From: an uncultured Lachnospiraceae bacterium
GTDB lineage: Bacteria > Bacillota > Clostridia > Lachnospirales > Lachnospiraceae
Reading direction: 5' to 3'
Assembly: GCA_946541955.1 (NCBI GenBank)
Contig: CAMNJZ010000007.1
Coordinates: forward strand, 1-48,850
DNA length: 48,850 bases
The notes under the pieces were generated by a model that worked only from the letters and a program-made list of their open reading frames with translations, was not told the DNA's origin and did not search any database. This document shows positions 30,936 to 41,028 of this stretch, in pieces. Within the stretch, counting starts at the first letter, position 1; every line of letters starts with the position of its first letter. The position numbers and the translations under genes are program-made.

Positions 30936-32477
30936 TTATACCAGGCCCAGGATGGGGAAGAAGAAGCAGATCAGGCCGCCCAGGACGGCGTAGAAGAGGC
31001 AGTAGAGGAAGGTTCTGCCAAGGATCTTGCTTTCGCTTCCGACAATGTTCACAGCAGCGCAGCCGATGGCAATGCTCTGGGGGCAGAGCATCTTTCCGAC
31101 GCCGCCGCCCATTTCATTGGCGGCACAGAGCCATGCGGGATCGGCTCCGATCTGCTGGGCCGTCTGGGCCTGGAGGGAACCGAAAAGGACGGCGGTGGAG
31201 GTGCCGGACCCCGTGACAAAGCCGCCGATGACGCCGATGAGGGGCGAGAAGAGCGGGAAAAAGCTGCCGGTGACCTGGACCAGGACGGCCGCGATGGCGC
31301 TGATCATGCCGCTGTAGCCCATGATCTTGGCCACGGCCAGGACGCTGCAGACGGTCAGGATGGTCTTGACATTGGTCTTCACAGTCCTGCACAGGACCTT
31401 CCACATGGTCTGCAGGGAGGCCCTCTGGATCAGGCTCCCGCAGAAGGAGGCAATGAAAATGATGATGCCGGGGGTATTGACCCAGTAGAAGTTCAAAGTA
31501 CCCGGATTCTGGCCGGTGTATACCTGGACGGAGGACTTGATCGAAGCCAGGGGATCATGGATCACAGGGACCAGGTTGGAGGTCAGAAGGAGGAAGAGGA
31601 AGGTGAAGATAAAGGGCGCCCAGGCACGAAGGCCTGCTTCGATGCTGAGGGGCTTTTCCTTCTTCCCGGGGGATGCAATGAGGAATTCCGGCTCCACGGA
31701 GTGGGGCAGGAGCCTGGCCGCGGCCACCATGCAGACCATGCTGATGATGGAGCCCAGGATATTGGGGAGCTCCGCGCCGATAAAGGAGGCGGTCAGGAGC
31801 TGGGGGATCACAAAGGACAGGGAGGCAATCATGGTGAAGGGGACCAGGCCCTTCAGGGCCTTTAAGCCGCCTCCGATGATGACCACCGCCAGGAAGGGAG
31901 ACAGGAAGGTCAGGATGATCTGAATAAAGGCTGCATAACGGGTAAAGGTCAGAGCGTCCAGATTTGCGATCCCGATCAGGGTCGTTGCGGGTACGCCGAC
32001 GCTGCCAAAGACGGTAGGCGTCGAATTGATGACCAGGCAGGCGACCACCGCCAGGACGGGATCAAAGCCCACGCCCACCAGCATGCCTGCGGGAATGGCC
32101 ACGGCCGTACCGAAACCGGCCATGCCTTCCATGAAGTTGCCAAAGCCCCAGGCGATGATCAGCATGAGGATCCGCTTGTCGTTGGAAAGGGATCCCAGCA
32201 TCCGCTTGATATCCTCCATAGCGCCGGTCTCCAGGGTCATGTTGTAGGTGAAAAGGGCTGCGATGATGACCAGAATGATGGGCCAGAGGGCGTTGAGGAT
32301 TCCCTCCAGGGCAGCTGTGATGGTCTCCACAGGGCCAAGACCAAAGAGAAAGGTGCCTTCGAGAGCTGCGATGGCCAGGGCGATCAGACAGGCCTTATAG
32401 CCGGGCATCTTGATGACGCTCATGGCCGTGATCAGCCAGATGATGGGGACCAGGGCAAGAATGAAATTCAGAAGCAT
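30936..32477 (-). CDS. L-lactate permease (LctP family)
   Basis: 513 aa, many TM segments; AWGFGNFMEGMAGFGTAVAIPAGMLVGVGFDPVLAVVACLVINSTPTVFGSVGVP; GFVTGSGTSTAVLFGSLQ; NEMGGGVGKMLCPQSIAIGCA. Confidence 0.95.
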   Translation of the reverse strand: MLLNFILALVPIIWLITAMSVIKMPGYKACLIALAIAALEGTFLFGLGPVETITAALEGILNALWPIILVIIAALFTYNMTLETGAMEDIKRMLGSLSNDKRILMLIIAWGFGNFMEGMAGFGTAVAIPAGMLVGVGFDPVLAVVACLVINSTPTVFGSVGVPATTLIGIANLDALTFTRYAAFIQIILTFLSPFLAVVIIGGGLKALKGLVPFTMIASLSFVIPQLLTASFIGAELPNILGSIISMVCMVAAARLLPHSVEPEFLIASPGKKEKPLSIEAGLRAWAPFIFTFLFLLLTSNLVPVIHDPLASIKSSVQVYTGQNPGTLNFYWVNTPGIIIFIASFCGSLIQRASLQTMWKVLCRTVKTNVKTILTVCSVLAVAKIMGYSGMISAIAAVLVQVTGSFFPLFSPLIGVIGGFVTGSGTSTAVLFGSLQAQTAQQIGADPAWLCAANEMGGGVGKMLCPQSIAIGCAAVNIVGSESKILGRTFLYCLFYAVLGGLICFFFPILGLV

Positions 32478-32730
32478 GATAACCTCCTTAATATGTATTC
32501 CGGATCTGAGAAAGGCTTCCCCCAGAGGAGATAAGCCTGTAATCAGCCTCCATTATATCATTTACCGGTCCCAAGAAGTAGCCTATTTCGCGTTTTTCCT
32601 GTCAATATTGTTGAAAACAAGGGGCAAATATTCCGAAAATTGTGCAAATTAACAAACTATCAGGTCGGGTAAAGCAGGGAAAGAGGCCTGCCAGGTGCCG
32701 GGGGCTGCAGGGAGAGATGCAGGTCCTGTA

Positions 32731-32759
32731 TTGACAGAAAGAAATGATTGTAATATTGT
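32731..32759 (+). promoter_or_regulatory. Predicted promoter of the thiT leader
   Basis: TTGACA - 17 nt - TATTGT. Confidence 0.7.
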
Positions 32760-32780
32760 ATTACTTGTTAATATTACTGC

Positions 32781-32862
32781 TGGGGGAGCGCATGCTGAGA
32801 AACCGGACCAGAGCCGGTGACCCTTATTACCTGATCCGGATAATGCCGGCGCAGGGAAGCCT
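32781..32862 (+). ncRNA. TPP riboswitch (THI element)
   Basis: GGGGGAGC...GCTGAGAAACCGGACCAGAGCCGGTGACCCTTATTACCTGATCCGGATAATGCCGGCGCAGGGAAGC carries the conserved CUGAGA and ACCUGAUCCGGAUAAUGCCGGCGUAGGGA-type cores. Confidence 0.95.
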
Positions 32863-32920
32863 GACAGAGAACTGCAGACAAGGCCCGCAGGGCCCTCTGG
32901 AGACTTTGTCTGCGATGCCC

Positions 32921-32949
32921 CCTCCTTTTTAAGACAAGGAGGTTTTTTT
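32921..32949 (+). terminator. Riboswitch expression platform: terminator overlapping the thiT Shine-Dalgarno
   Basis: CCTCCTT-ttaagac-type loop-AAGGAGG-TTTTTTT immediately before ATG 32950. Confidence 0.8.
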
Positions 32950-33609
32950 ATGTCTTTATTTGTCAACGCGGAAGGCGGTCTGACGACTGCCGGCTATGCC
33001 CTGTTCATCATTCTGGCCCTGATCGCCCTGGTCGCAGCGGGTGCCATCGCATCCAAGGTCTCCGGAAAGAAGCTTTCCGCCAGAGTCCTGGCCTTCTGCG
33101 CCATGGGCATTGCCCTGGCCCAGGTGACCAGCTACATCAAGCTCTTTCATCTTCCCTACGGCGGCTCTGTGACCCTGCTCTCCATGTTTTTTATCTGCCT
33201 GGTGGCAAACTGGTATGGTGCAGGGACCGGTATTCTGGTAGGATTTGTCTATGGCATCCTGCAGTTCATCCAGGAGCCCTATTTCCTGACCATTCTCCAG
33301 GTACTTTGCGATTATCTGCTGGCCTTTGCGGCCCTGGGCCTGGCCGGCTTCTTCAACAAGCAGAAGAACGGTCTGACCATCGGCTATCTGGTGGGAATTC
33401 TGGGACGCGGCGTTTTCAACGCCCTGGCCGGCTATCTCTACTGGATGGAATATATGCCCGACAATTTCCCCAGGTCTCTGACGGCCGTGTATCCTATTGT
33501 TTATAATTTCTCCTTCATTCTGGCAGAGGGTCTGATCACCCTGATCATCATCAACATCCCTGCCGTGAAGAAGGCCCTGGGAAGGATCCGGACCATGGCA
33601 CTGTCCTGA
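32950..33609 (+). CDS. thiT: Energy-coupled thiamine transporter ThiT
   Basis: YGGSVTLLSMFFICLVANWYGAGTGILVGFVYGILQFIQEPYFLTILQVLCDYLLAF, NALAGYLYWMEYMP; directly downstream of the TPP riboswitch. Confidence 0.93.
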   Translation: MSLFVNAEGGLTTAGYALFIILALIALVAAGAIASKVSGKKLSARVLAFCAMGIALAQVTSYIKLFHLPYGGSVTLLSMFFICLVANWYGAGTGILVGFVYGILQFIQEPYFLTILQVLCDYLLAFAALGLAGFFNKQKNGLTIGYLVGILGRGVFNALAGYLYWMEYMPDNFPRSLTAVYPIVYNFSFILAEGLITLIIINIPAVKKALGRIRTMALS

Positions 33610-33640
33610 TCCCACCCGGGAACTGCAGCGGGAGGTATGT

Positions 33641-34477
33641 ATGCTGCAAAAAAGGACTTTCTCCGGGATCTGGCAGGCTCTGAGGCCGGCCCTCCTTTTT
33701 ATCGCGCTTTACCTGCTCCTTCTGAGCATCGGCGATGTGATCTACCCCGGGCTGGCGGGGATATCGGGCCTTGGGCCCTTCCTCCTGCAGCATCCGGGCC
33801 TGTACCGCTTTTTTCTGATCGTCTTTTCCATGGCGGGGGCTCTCATCCCTGTCCTTCGGGAGGGAAGGCTCCGGATCATTTATTTCAGGCAGAAGGAGAG
33901 GGAAAACAGGGTCCTGGGGAGACAGATCGAAGCAAAGAGGGGCCTGATCCTGGCCTGTCTTGTCCTTGCAGCCGCATCCGCCTGTCTCTATGGGAACTTT
34001 CTGGTGGAGGCCATGAGCTGGAACTCCGCTTCCGTCCCTGCCATGGAGGCCATTTATCAGGAAATCAGTCCCCTGGCCATCCTGGCCGCCTTCGGTATCT
34101 TTACGCCCTTTGTGGAGGAATTCGTATTCCGGGGCATCCTTTATACAGGACTCAGAGAGGTCCTTCCGGCGCCTGCCGCGGTCTTCCTTACGTCCCTCTT
34201 ATTCGGGCTTTACCATGGCGATCTGGTGCAGGGCGTCTACGCCTTTGGCGTCAGCCTCCTCTTTTGTCTGTCCATGGAGCTGCTGCGACAGTTCGAGGCG
34301 CCCTGGATCCTGCACGGGGTGGCAAATTTCCTGCCTCTGGTCCTTTCCTTTCTGGGTGTCTGGAACCTTTTGTCCGGCGCCCTCTGGCGGTACTGCTTCC
34401 TGATCTGTCTGCTCTTGTCCATCGCCGTACTCTGCGCAGTGCTGGGACCTAGCAGGGAGGAGAGGCCCAGGACCTGA
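33641..34477 (+). CDS. CPBP family intramembrane metalloprotease
   Basis: TPFVEEFVFRGILYTGLREVLP (EExxxR) and LLFGLYHGDLVQGVYAF; multiple TM segments; GGAGG SD. Confidence 0.88.
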   Translation: MLQKRTFSGIWQALRPALLFIALYLLLLSIGDVIYPGLAGISGLGPFLLQHPGLYRFFLIVFSMAGALIPVLREGRLRIIYFRQKERENRVLGRQIEAKRGLILACLVLAAASACLYGNFLVEAMSWNSASVPAMEAIYQEISPLAILAAFGIFTPFVEEFVFRGILYTGLREVLPAPAAVFLTSLLFGLYHGDLVQGVYAFGVSLLFCLSMELLRQFEAPWILHGVANFLPLVLSFLGVWNLLSGALWRYCFLICLLLSIAVLCAVLGPSREERPRT

Positions 34478-34544
34478 GGCGGGGACAGCTTTTTCCCTTG
34501 CAGAACCTTTGCATGCAGAACCGGAAAAATAGTTGGAAATATGC

Positions 34545-34574
34545 TTGCTTTTTACTTCGTGCCCATGATATAAT
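34545..34574 (+). promoter_or_regulatory. Predicted rpmE promoter
   Basis: TTGCTT - 18 nt - TATAAT with extended -10 TGA. Confidence 0.6.
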
Positions 34575-34705
34575 ACATCCGCTGTCTGTTTAGGGACAGT
34601 GTGTTTTATCAGATCGAGTGAATTATGCAGAGCGTAAACCAATGTGATGATATACAGACCCACGTCACAGCTGTAATGTAACGAAACGCTCAATAAGGAG
34701 GAAAC

Positions 34706-34915
34706 ATGAAGCAGAATATTCATCCTAAGTATTATCAGGCAACCGTAACATGTAACTGTGGCAATACATTCGTGACCGGTTCTACCAAGCCCGAAATCCA
34801 CGTTGAAGTATGTTCCAAGTGCCACTCTTTCTATACCGGCTCTCAGAAGACCATCGCAGCCAAGGGCCGTATCGACAGATTCAACAGAAAGTATGGTCTG
34901 GGCGCCAACAACTAA
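34706..34915 (+). CDS. rpmE: 50S ribosomal protein bL31 (zinc-binding form)
   Basis: [48 protein letters not shown]; CxC and CxxC present. Confidence 0.98.
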   Translation: MKQNIHPKYYQATVTCNCGNTFVTGSTKPEIHVEVCSKCHSFYTGSQKTIAAKGRIDRFNRKYGLGANN

Positions 34916-34937
34916 GATTCATATTGAAATCAGGAAA

Positions 34938-34975
34938 GACAAGGCAGGGTCATACTCTTGCCTTGTTTTTTTTCG
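34938..34975 (+). terminator. Rho-independent terminator after rpmE
   Basis: CAAGGCAGGGTCATACTCTTGCCTTGTTTTTTTT. Confidence 0.85.
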
Positions 34976-35070
34976 TTTGCTGCAGCTGCCGGGCGGCCGC
35001 GTGCCGGCCAGGACGGCGTCTTCATCGGGGCGCCGCAGGCAGCGCTTTACTTGAAAGGATTTACGTATAT

Positions 35071-36057
35071 ATGTCAGACTGCAAACCCAAATGCTCCCAG
35101 CATTATTCCGGCATCGGCGGCCAGGCGGTCCTCGAGGGCGTGATGATGCGGAACGGGATCCACTATGCGACAGCGGTCAGAAGGCCGGATGGGTCTGTCA
35201 TTGCCGAGCCCAGGGAATATCATGGAATCCTGGAGGATTCCAAACTCAAGACAACCCCCTTCGTCAGGGGCATTTTTGTTTTTATCGATTCCCTGATCCT
35301 GGGCATGAAATGCATCAACTATTCCGCAGAAATCTATGCGGAGGAGGAAGAGGACGCAGACAAGACCGCAGAGCAGAAGGAGAAGGAGACCGGGCTGGAT
35401 TCGGTCCTGTCGGTCCTTGTCACCGTGATCGCCTTCCTTCTTGCCATCGGCCTTTTCTTTGTGCTGCCCTATTTTATTTCCTCCCTTCTGGGCCGCTTTG
35501 TCCACAGCCATTTTCTCCTGGCCGTGGCGGAGGGTCTGATCCGGATCGGTATCTTTATCGCCTATATCTCCGGCATCAGCCTGATGGAGGATATCAAGCG
35601 TCTTTACAGATATCACGGGGCCGAGCACAAATGCATCAACTGCATTGAAAACGGCCTGCCGCTGACGGTGGAGAACGCCAGAAAGAGCACCCGCTTCCAC
35701 AAGCGCTGCGGAAGCAGCTTCCTCATTTTTGTCATGATGGTGTCTATCGTGCTCTTTTTCTTCATCCGGGTGGAATCGCCCCTGATGAAGGTCCTGCTGC
35801 GGATCCTCCTGATCCCGGTGATCTCCGGAATCTCCTTTGAGCTGATCCGCCTGGCCGGGTCCTCCGACAACCCTGTCATCAACCTTCTCTCCAAACCTGG
35901 CATCTGGCTCCAGCATCTGACCACCAGCGAGCCGGACGATTCCATGCTGGAGGTGGCCATTGCCTCTGTGGAGGCGGTCTTTGACTGGAAAGAGTATCTG
36001 AAGGAAGAATTCGGGACAGAAATCCCGGAAGGGAGCGCTCCCGCAGGACAGGCATAA
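35071..36057 (+). CDS. DUF1385 domain-containing membrane protein (YqhQ-like)
   Basis: GIGGQAVLEGVMMRNGIHYATAVRRPDG, YHGAEHKCINCIENGLPLTVENARKSTRFHKRCGSSFL. Start 35071 preferred over the ORF-track extension through rpmE. Confidence 0.93.
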   Translation: MSDCKPKCSQHYSGIGGQAVLEGVMMRNGIHYATAVRRPDGSVIAEPREYHGILEDSKLKTTPFVRGIFVFIDSLILGMKCINYSAEIYAEEEEDADKTAEQKEKETGLDSVLSVLVTVIAFLLAIGLFFVLPYFISSLLGRFVHSHFLLAVAEGLIRIGIFIAYISGISLMEDIKRLYRYHGAEHKCINCIENGLPLTVENARKSTRFHKRCGSSFLIFVMMVSIVLFFFIRVESPLMKVLLRILLIPVISGISFELIRLAGSSDNPVINLLSKPGIWLQHLTTSEPDDSMLEVAIASVEAVFDWKEYLKEEFGTEIPEGSAPAGQA

Positions 36058-36923
36058 TGGATTATCGCACTATATATATAGAAGGAACGCAGCTGCTTTC
36101 GCCCCTCCCGGATGCAAAGCTGGACGCAAGGCTCCTTCTGGAGGCCGTCTGTCATACCGATCTCCAGACCCTCCTGGTCCATCCTGACAGGGAGGTGACG
36201 GGGGAGGAGGAAGCCCTCTACTGGTCCTATCTCAGGCGGCGCTCTGCCAGAGAGCCCCTGGCCTATATCCTTGGCAGCCAGGAATTTATGGGACTCCCCT
36301 TCAAGGTGGACCCTGCGGTCCTCATTCCCAACCAGGATACAGAGACCCTGGTGGAGACGGCCCTGGAGAGCCTGCAGGAGGGAGACAGGGTCCTGGACCT
36401 CTGCACCGGCAGCGGCTGCATTTTATTAAGCCTTCTTCATTACAAAAAATCCTGCTCCGGGACCGGCACAGATTTGTCCCATGAGGCCCTCAGGGTGGCC
36501 CGGGCAAACGGAGAGGGCCTTGGCCTTTCGAGCAGGGCCATTTGGAAGCAGGGCGACCTGTTCCTGGCCCTGGAGGAAGAGGAGGCCTTTGACCTCATCG
36601 TGTCCAATCCCCCCTATATCCGGTCGGATGTCATCGAGAGTCTGGAGCCGGAGGTGAAAAACGGGGAGCCCCGGATGGCCCTGGACGGCGGAGAGGACGG
36701 CCTGTATTTTTACAGAGAGATCATTGCAAGGGCCCCTGCCTTTTTGAAGGAGGGCGGACGCCTTATGATGGAGATCGGCTTTGACCAGGGAGAGGCCGTC
36801 CGCGCCCTGCTTGCCGAAAACGAATACCGGGAGATCCGGATCATCCGGGACTACGGAGGCCTGGACAGGGTCGCGGCAGCGGCCGCGCCTTTCAGGCACC
36901 AGGCAGGAACAAAGAACCCCTGA
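36057..36923 (+). CDS. prmC: Peptide chain release factor N5-glutamine methyltransferase
   Basis: [56 protein letters not shown]; start overlaps the previous stop (TAATG). Confidence 0.96.
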   Translation: MDYRTIYIEGTQLLSPLPDAKLDARLLLEAVCHTDLQTLLVHPDREVTGEEEALYWSYLRRRSAREPLAYILGSQEFMGLPFKVDPAVLIPNQDTETLVETALESLQEGDRVLDLCTGSGCILLSLLHYKKSCSGTGTDLSHEALRVARANGEGLGLSSRAIWKQGDLFLALEEEEAFDLIVSNPPYIRSDVIESLEPEVKNGEPRMALDGGEDGLYFYREIIARAPAFLKEGGRLMMEIGFDQGEAVRALLAENEYREIRIIRDYGGLDRVAAAAAPFRHQAGTKNP

Positions 36924-36943
36924 CCCCTTTTTTGGAGGAATCA

Positions 36944-38020
36944 ATGTACGAAAAACTGGATACAGTGCTCCTGCGGTATGAAGACATATCCAGAGAGCTG
37001 GCAAGTCCCGAGGCGGTGTCGGATCAGGCCAGATTCAGAAGCCTGATGAAGGAACAGAGCGATCTGACCCCCCTGGTGGAGACTTACAGGGAATATAAAG
37101 CGGTATTGGAGAACGTCGAGGAATCCAGGCAAATCCTGGAGGAGGAGAGCGACGAGGAAATGCGGGAGCTGGCCCGGGAGGAGCTTTCCGACGGGAAAAA
37201 GCGCCTGGAAGATCTGGAGAACCAGATCAGGATCCTCCTGATCCCCAAGGACCCCAATGATGAAAAGAACGTGATCTTTGAGATCCGGGCCGGGGCCGGC
37301 GGAGACGAGGCCGCCCTCTTTGCGGCCGAGGTCTACCGGATGTACGTCCACTACGCGGAGGGCCGGGGCTGGAAGGTCGAGACCCTGGATTTTGAAGAAA
37401 TCGGCATCGGCGGCATGAAGTATGTCAACTTCATGATCACAGGCCGGGGAGCCTGGTCCAGGCTCAAATATGAATCCGGCGTCCACAGGGTGCAGCGGGT
37501 GCCTGCCACGGAATCCGGCGGCAGGATCCATACCTCCACCATCACCGTGGCGGTCATGGCCGAGGTGGACGAGGATATTCAGATCGATATCCCCGACAAG
37601 GACGTCCGGATCGATGTCATGCGGGCTTCTGGCAACGGCGGTCAGTGCGTCAATACCACGGACTCTGCCGTCCGCCTGACCCATTATCCCACCGGGATCG
37701 TGATCTATTCCCAGACGGAGAAATCCCAGCTGCAGAACAAGGCCAAGGCCTGGGCCCTGCTCCGGTCCAAGCTCTATGATCTGGAAATGCAGAGGCGCCA
37801 CGACGAGGAGGCGGACCTGCGCAGAAGCCAGATCGGAACCGGCGACCGGTCCGAAAAGATCCGGACCTACAACTTCCCCCAGGGAAGATGCACGGACCAC
37901 CGGATCAAGCTGACCCTCTACCGCCTGGACGATATCATGAACGGAGACCTGGACGAGATCATTGACTCTCTGACGGCGGCTGACCAGGCGGCCAAGCTGC
38001 TGAAGATGGAGACCTATTAA
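36944..38020 (+). CDS. prfA: Peptide chain release factor 1
   Basis: [49 protein letters not shown] (GGQ); TTGGAGGAATCAATG SD. Confidence 0.97.
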   Translation: MYEKLDTVLLRYEDISRELASPEAVSDQARFRSLMKEQSDLTPLVETYREYKAVLENVEESRQILEEESDEEMRELAREELSDGKKRLEDLENQIRILLIPKDPNDEKNVIFEIRAGAGGDEAALFAAEVYRMYVHYAEGRGWKVETLDFEEIGIGGMKYVNFMITGRGAWSRLKYESGVHRVQRVPATESGGRIHTSTITVAVMAEVDEDIQIDIPDKDVRIDVMRASGNGGQCVNTTDSAVRLTHYPTGIVIYSQTEKSQLQNKAKAWALLRSKLYDLEMQRRHDEEADLRRSQIGTGDRSEKIRTYNFPQGRCTDHRIKLTLYRLDDIMNGDLDEIIDSLTAADQAAKLLKMETY

Positions 38021-38104
38021 ATTAACCTCCCTTTTACTGGAAGCGGGAGCGGAAATAGGATATGCTGTTAACAGATTGATATTGATAGAGGAGACAGTTT
38101 TTAG

Positions 38105-39427
38105 ATGAAGTACCGAGAGCTGATTCTATACCGCAGCACCGAGTATGGGAGCCTTCTGATGCAGGCGGCCGGCCTGATCGAAAGCTATGAAAGGGGCGAA
38201 TATGCAGGGGACCGTAAGGAAGCCGGCAGGGAAGCCCTCTGCAGTCTGATTCATGATCTGCTGGATCTGTCTTGTGCCAACGGCTTTTACGGAAATCTCT
38301 GGCACTGCATGCTGGCCAATCTGCTGGTCAACCATGAGAACGCCTACAGCAGGGCCTGCGAGATCCGGGGGAAGGTCCAGGGGTCCATCAACCAGGCGGC
38401 TCTCCATGATTTTGAGATCTTCCGGGCCTACTTTGACTATGATTTCGGTCCCATGGAGAAGGACTTGGAGGTCCCTGTTCTTTCTCTGCTCAGGGATTAC
38501 ACCCCCAGCTCCCAGGAAAGCAAGGTCTATAATTCCAGGATCCGGGACAGGATCTGCCAGCTGGCCAAGCAGCTGGAGGGGACGGTGGACGCCGAGGGCA
38601 TGAAGGACGCCGTCACGGATTTCTACGGGGAATACGGCGTAGGGCGCTTTGGCCTTCACAAGGCCTTCCGGATCGTATCCGGGGAGGGCGGCATGGCCAG
38701 GATCGTTCCCATCAAGAACATCCTCCATGTTCATATGGATGACCTGGTGGGCTATGAGAGCGCCAAGCAGAAGCTCCTGGAGAATACCGAGGCCTTTCTG
38801 GCAGGGAGACCCGCCAACAACGTCCTCCTTTACGGAGAAGCCGGCACCGGCAAATCCTCCAGCATCAAGGCCATCGCCAACCAGTATTATGAAAAGGGCC
38901 TTCGAATCATTGAGATCTACCGGCACCAGTTCCGGGATCTGAACGATGTGATCAGCCAGATCAAGGGACGCAATTACCGGTTCATCATCTATATGGACGA
39001 TCTGAGCTTTGAGGAATTCGAAACGGAGTACAAGTATCTCAAGGCAGTCATCGAGGGCTCTCTGGAGAAAAAGCCCTCCAACGTACTGATCTACGCCACC
39101 AGCAACCGCCGCCACCTGGTCCGGGAAAGCTTCAAGGACAGGGAGGGCGACGCCCTTTACGACAAGCACGGCGGCGATACGGTCAACGAGAAGCTCTCTC
39201 TGGCAGGGCGGTTCGGCCTGTCGATTTATTTCGGATCACCGGAATTCGGCGAGTTCCAGCATATCGTGGCGGAGCTGGCAAAAAGAAACGGCATTACTAT
39301 GGATGAAAAAACCCTGGCTTCAGAAGCGACAAGATGGCAGATGCGGCACGGCGGCCTTTCCGGCCGGACGGCCCAGCAGTTCATCGATTCCCTTCTGGGC
39401 AGGGAAATCAATAAACAGGAAGCATAA
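38105..39427 (+). CDS. DUF815 family AAA+ ATP-binding protein
   Basis: NVLLYGEAGTGKSSSIKAIANQYYEKGLRIIEIYRHQFRDLNDV, FIIYMDDLSFEEFETEYKYLKAVIEGSLEKKPSNVLIYATSNRRHLV. Confidence 0.92.
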   Translation: MKYRELILYRSTEYGSLLMQAAGLIESYERGEYAGDRKEAGREALCSLIHDLLDLSCANGFYGNLWHCMLANLLVNHENAYSRACEIRGKVQGSINQAALHDFEIFRAYFDYDFGPMEKDLEVPVLSLLRDYTPSSQESKVYNSRIRDRICQLAKQLEGTVDAEGMKDAVTDFYGEYGVGRFGLHKAFRIVSGEGGMARIVPIKNILHVHMDDLVGYESAKQKLLENTEAFLAGRPANNVLLYGEAGTGKSSSIKAIANQYYEKGLRIIEIYRHQFRDLNDVISQIKGRNYRFIIYMDDLSFEEFETEYKYLKAVIEGSLEKKPSNVLIYATSNRRHLVRESFKDREGDALYDKHGGDTVNEKLSLAGRFGLSIYFGSPEFGEFQHIVAELAKRNGITMDEKTLASEATRWQMRHGGLSGRTAQQFIDSLLGREINKQEA

Positions 39428-39439
39428 ATTGGAGGGGTT

Positions 39440-41011
39440 ATGGCAGCACGATTATTTGGGGCGATCGATGTTGGAAGCTATGAGCTGGAGCTCAAGATCT
39501 TTGAGATCTCCAGAAAGAACGGGATCCGTGTGATCGATAACATCGTTCGCAGACTGGACCTGGGAACAGACACTTATCATTACGGGAAGCTGAGCCTTCG
39601 GCGCTCGGAGGAGCTCAAGAGGGTCCTCTCGGAGTTCCGGCGGGTCATGGACAACTATGGGGTGGAGGCCTACAAGGCCTATGGCACCAGCGCCATCCGG
39701 GAGCTGACCGGCGCGTCCATCATTCTGGACCAGATCGAAAACGAGACAGGGATCCATATCGACATTCTCGGCAACGCCGAGCAGCGTTTCCTGGATTACA
39801 AGTCCATTGCCTCCAAGGCGGACACCTTTGAGAAGATGATCGAAACGGGGACCGCCATTCTGGATATCGGCAGCGGCAGCATCCAGGTCTCCCTCTTTGA
39901 CAACAAAAAGCTGGTCACCACCCAGAACATCAATATCGGCGTCCTGCGTCTGCACGAGCAGGTGAGCCGGATCAACGCCCCCACTGCCAAGTTCGAGAGC
40001 CTGGTGGAGGAAATCTGCAATTCCAGACTGAAGATCTTCAAGCATCTGTATCTGGAAAAGAGAAAGATCGACAACATCATCGTGGTGGACGACTATATCT
40101 CCGACATCATCCATAAGCCCAATGTGGAGGGCCATCTGCAGGAGCTGGCCGAGCGGGAGAATGAAGCGGGCGGAGACCGGAGCCTTCTGACCATGCAGAA
40201 ATTCAACCGGCTCTATGACCAGATCAAGTCCGTCAACCGGGCGGAGGCCGCAAGGCTCCTGGAGATCGCGGAGGAGAACGTGCCCCTGGCCCACATCTCG
40301 GCCATCATCATGCGCTGCGTCTGCGACCTCATGAAGGTGGAAAATATCTGGCTTCCCGGCGTGGTGCTCTGCGACGGCATGATGTACGAATACGCCGAAA
40401 AGCAGAAGATCCTGTCTTCGCCCCATGATTTCGAGCAGGATATCATTGCCAGCGCCCAGGAGATCAGCCGCCGTTACAACGGATCTCAGGAACGAAGCCG
40501 GACCCTGGAGAAGATCACCCTGAAGATCTTTGATTCCACCAGACGGATCCACGGCCTGGGCGACCGGGAAAGACTCCTTCTGCAGATTTCGGCCATCTTG
40601 CATGACTGCGGCAAGTTCATCAGCATGAACAATCTGTCCGACTGCGCCTACCAGATCATCATGAATACGGAGATCATCGGCATCTCCCGCCTGGAGCGTG
40701 AGATCATCGCCAATGTGGTCCGCTTCAACCATGCTGACTTTGTCTACTTCGAAAAGCAGTCAGGCATCGACAGAAATTCCTACATGACCATCACCAAGCT
40801 GACGGCCATCCTGCGGGTGGCCAACGGACTGGACCGGTCCCACAAGCACAAATTCGGGGATTTCAAGATCCGGGTCAAGGACGACCAGCTGATCATCACA
40901 GTAGATTCCAAGAGAGACATTACCCTGGAGAAGGGCCTGTTCTACAACCGGGCTGATTTCTTTGAAGAGGTATACGGCATCCGGCCTGTCATCAAGCAGA
41001 AAAAGGATTAA
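39440..41011 (+). CDS. Ppx/GppA phosphatase-family protein with C-terminal HD-type domain
   Basis: GAIDVGSYELELKIFEI, YGTSAIRELTGA, AILDIGSGSIQVSLFD, LLLQISAILHDCGKFI. Confidence 0.87.
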   Translation: MAARLFGAIDVGSYELELKIFEISRKNGIRVIDNIVRRLDLGTDTYHYGKLSLRRSEELKRVLSEFRRVMDNYGVEAYKAYGTSAIRELTGASIILDQIENETGIHIDILGNAEQRFLDYKSIASKADTFEKMIETGTAILDIGSGSIQVSLFDNKKLVTTQNINIGVLRLHEQVSRINAPTAKFESLVEEICNSRLKIFKHLYLEKRKIDNIIVVDDYISDIIHKPNVEGHLQELAERENEAGGDRSLLTMQKFNRLYDQIKSVNRAEAARLLEIAEENVPLAHISAIIMRCVCDLMKVENIWLPGVVLCDGMMYEYAEKQKILSSPHDFEQDIIASAQEISRRYNGSQERSRTLEKITLKIFDSTRRIHGLGDRERLLLQISAILHDCGKFISMNNLSDCAYQIIMNTEIIGISRLEREIIANVVRFNHADFVYFEKQSGIDRNSYMTITKLTAILRVANGLDRSHKHKFGDFKIRVKDDQLIITVDSKRDITLEKGLFYNRADFFEEVYGIRPVIKQKKD

Positions 41012-41028
41012 GAAGGGGGGACAGATCC

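Noticed and set aside
30879-31865. 328-aa plus-strand ORF opposite lactate permease
   Set aside because: Repetitive D/G/E-rich translation antisense to a clear transporter; no SD.
32649-32966. 105-aa minus-strand ORF over the thiT leader
   Set aside because: Antisense to the TPP riboswitch; no SD or recognisable domain.
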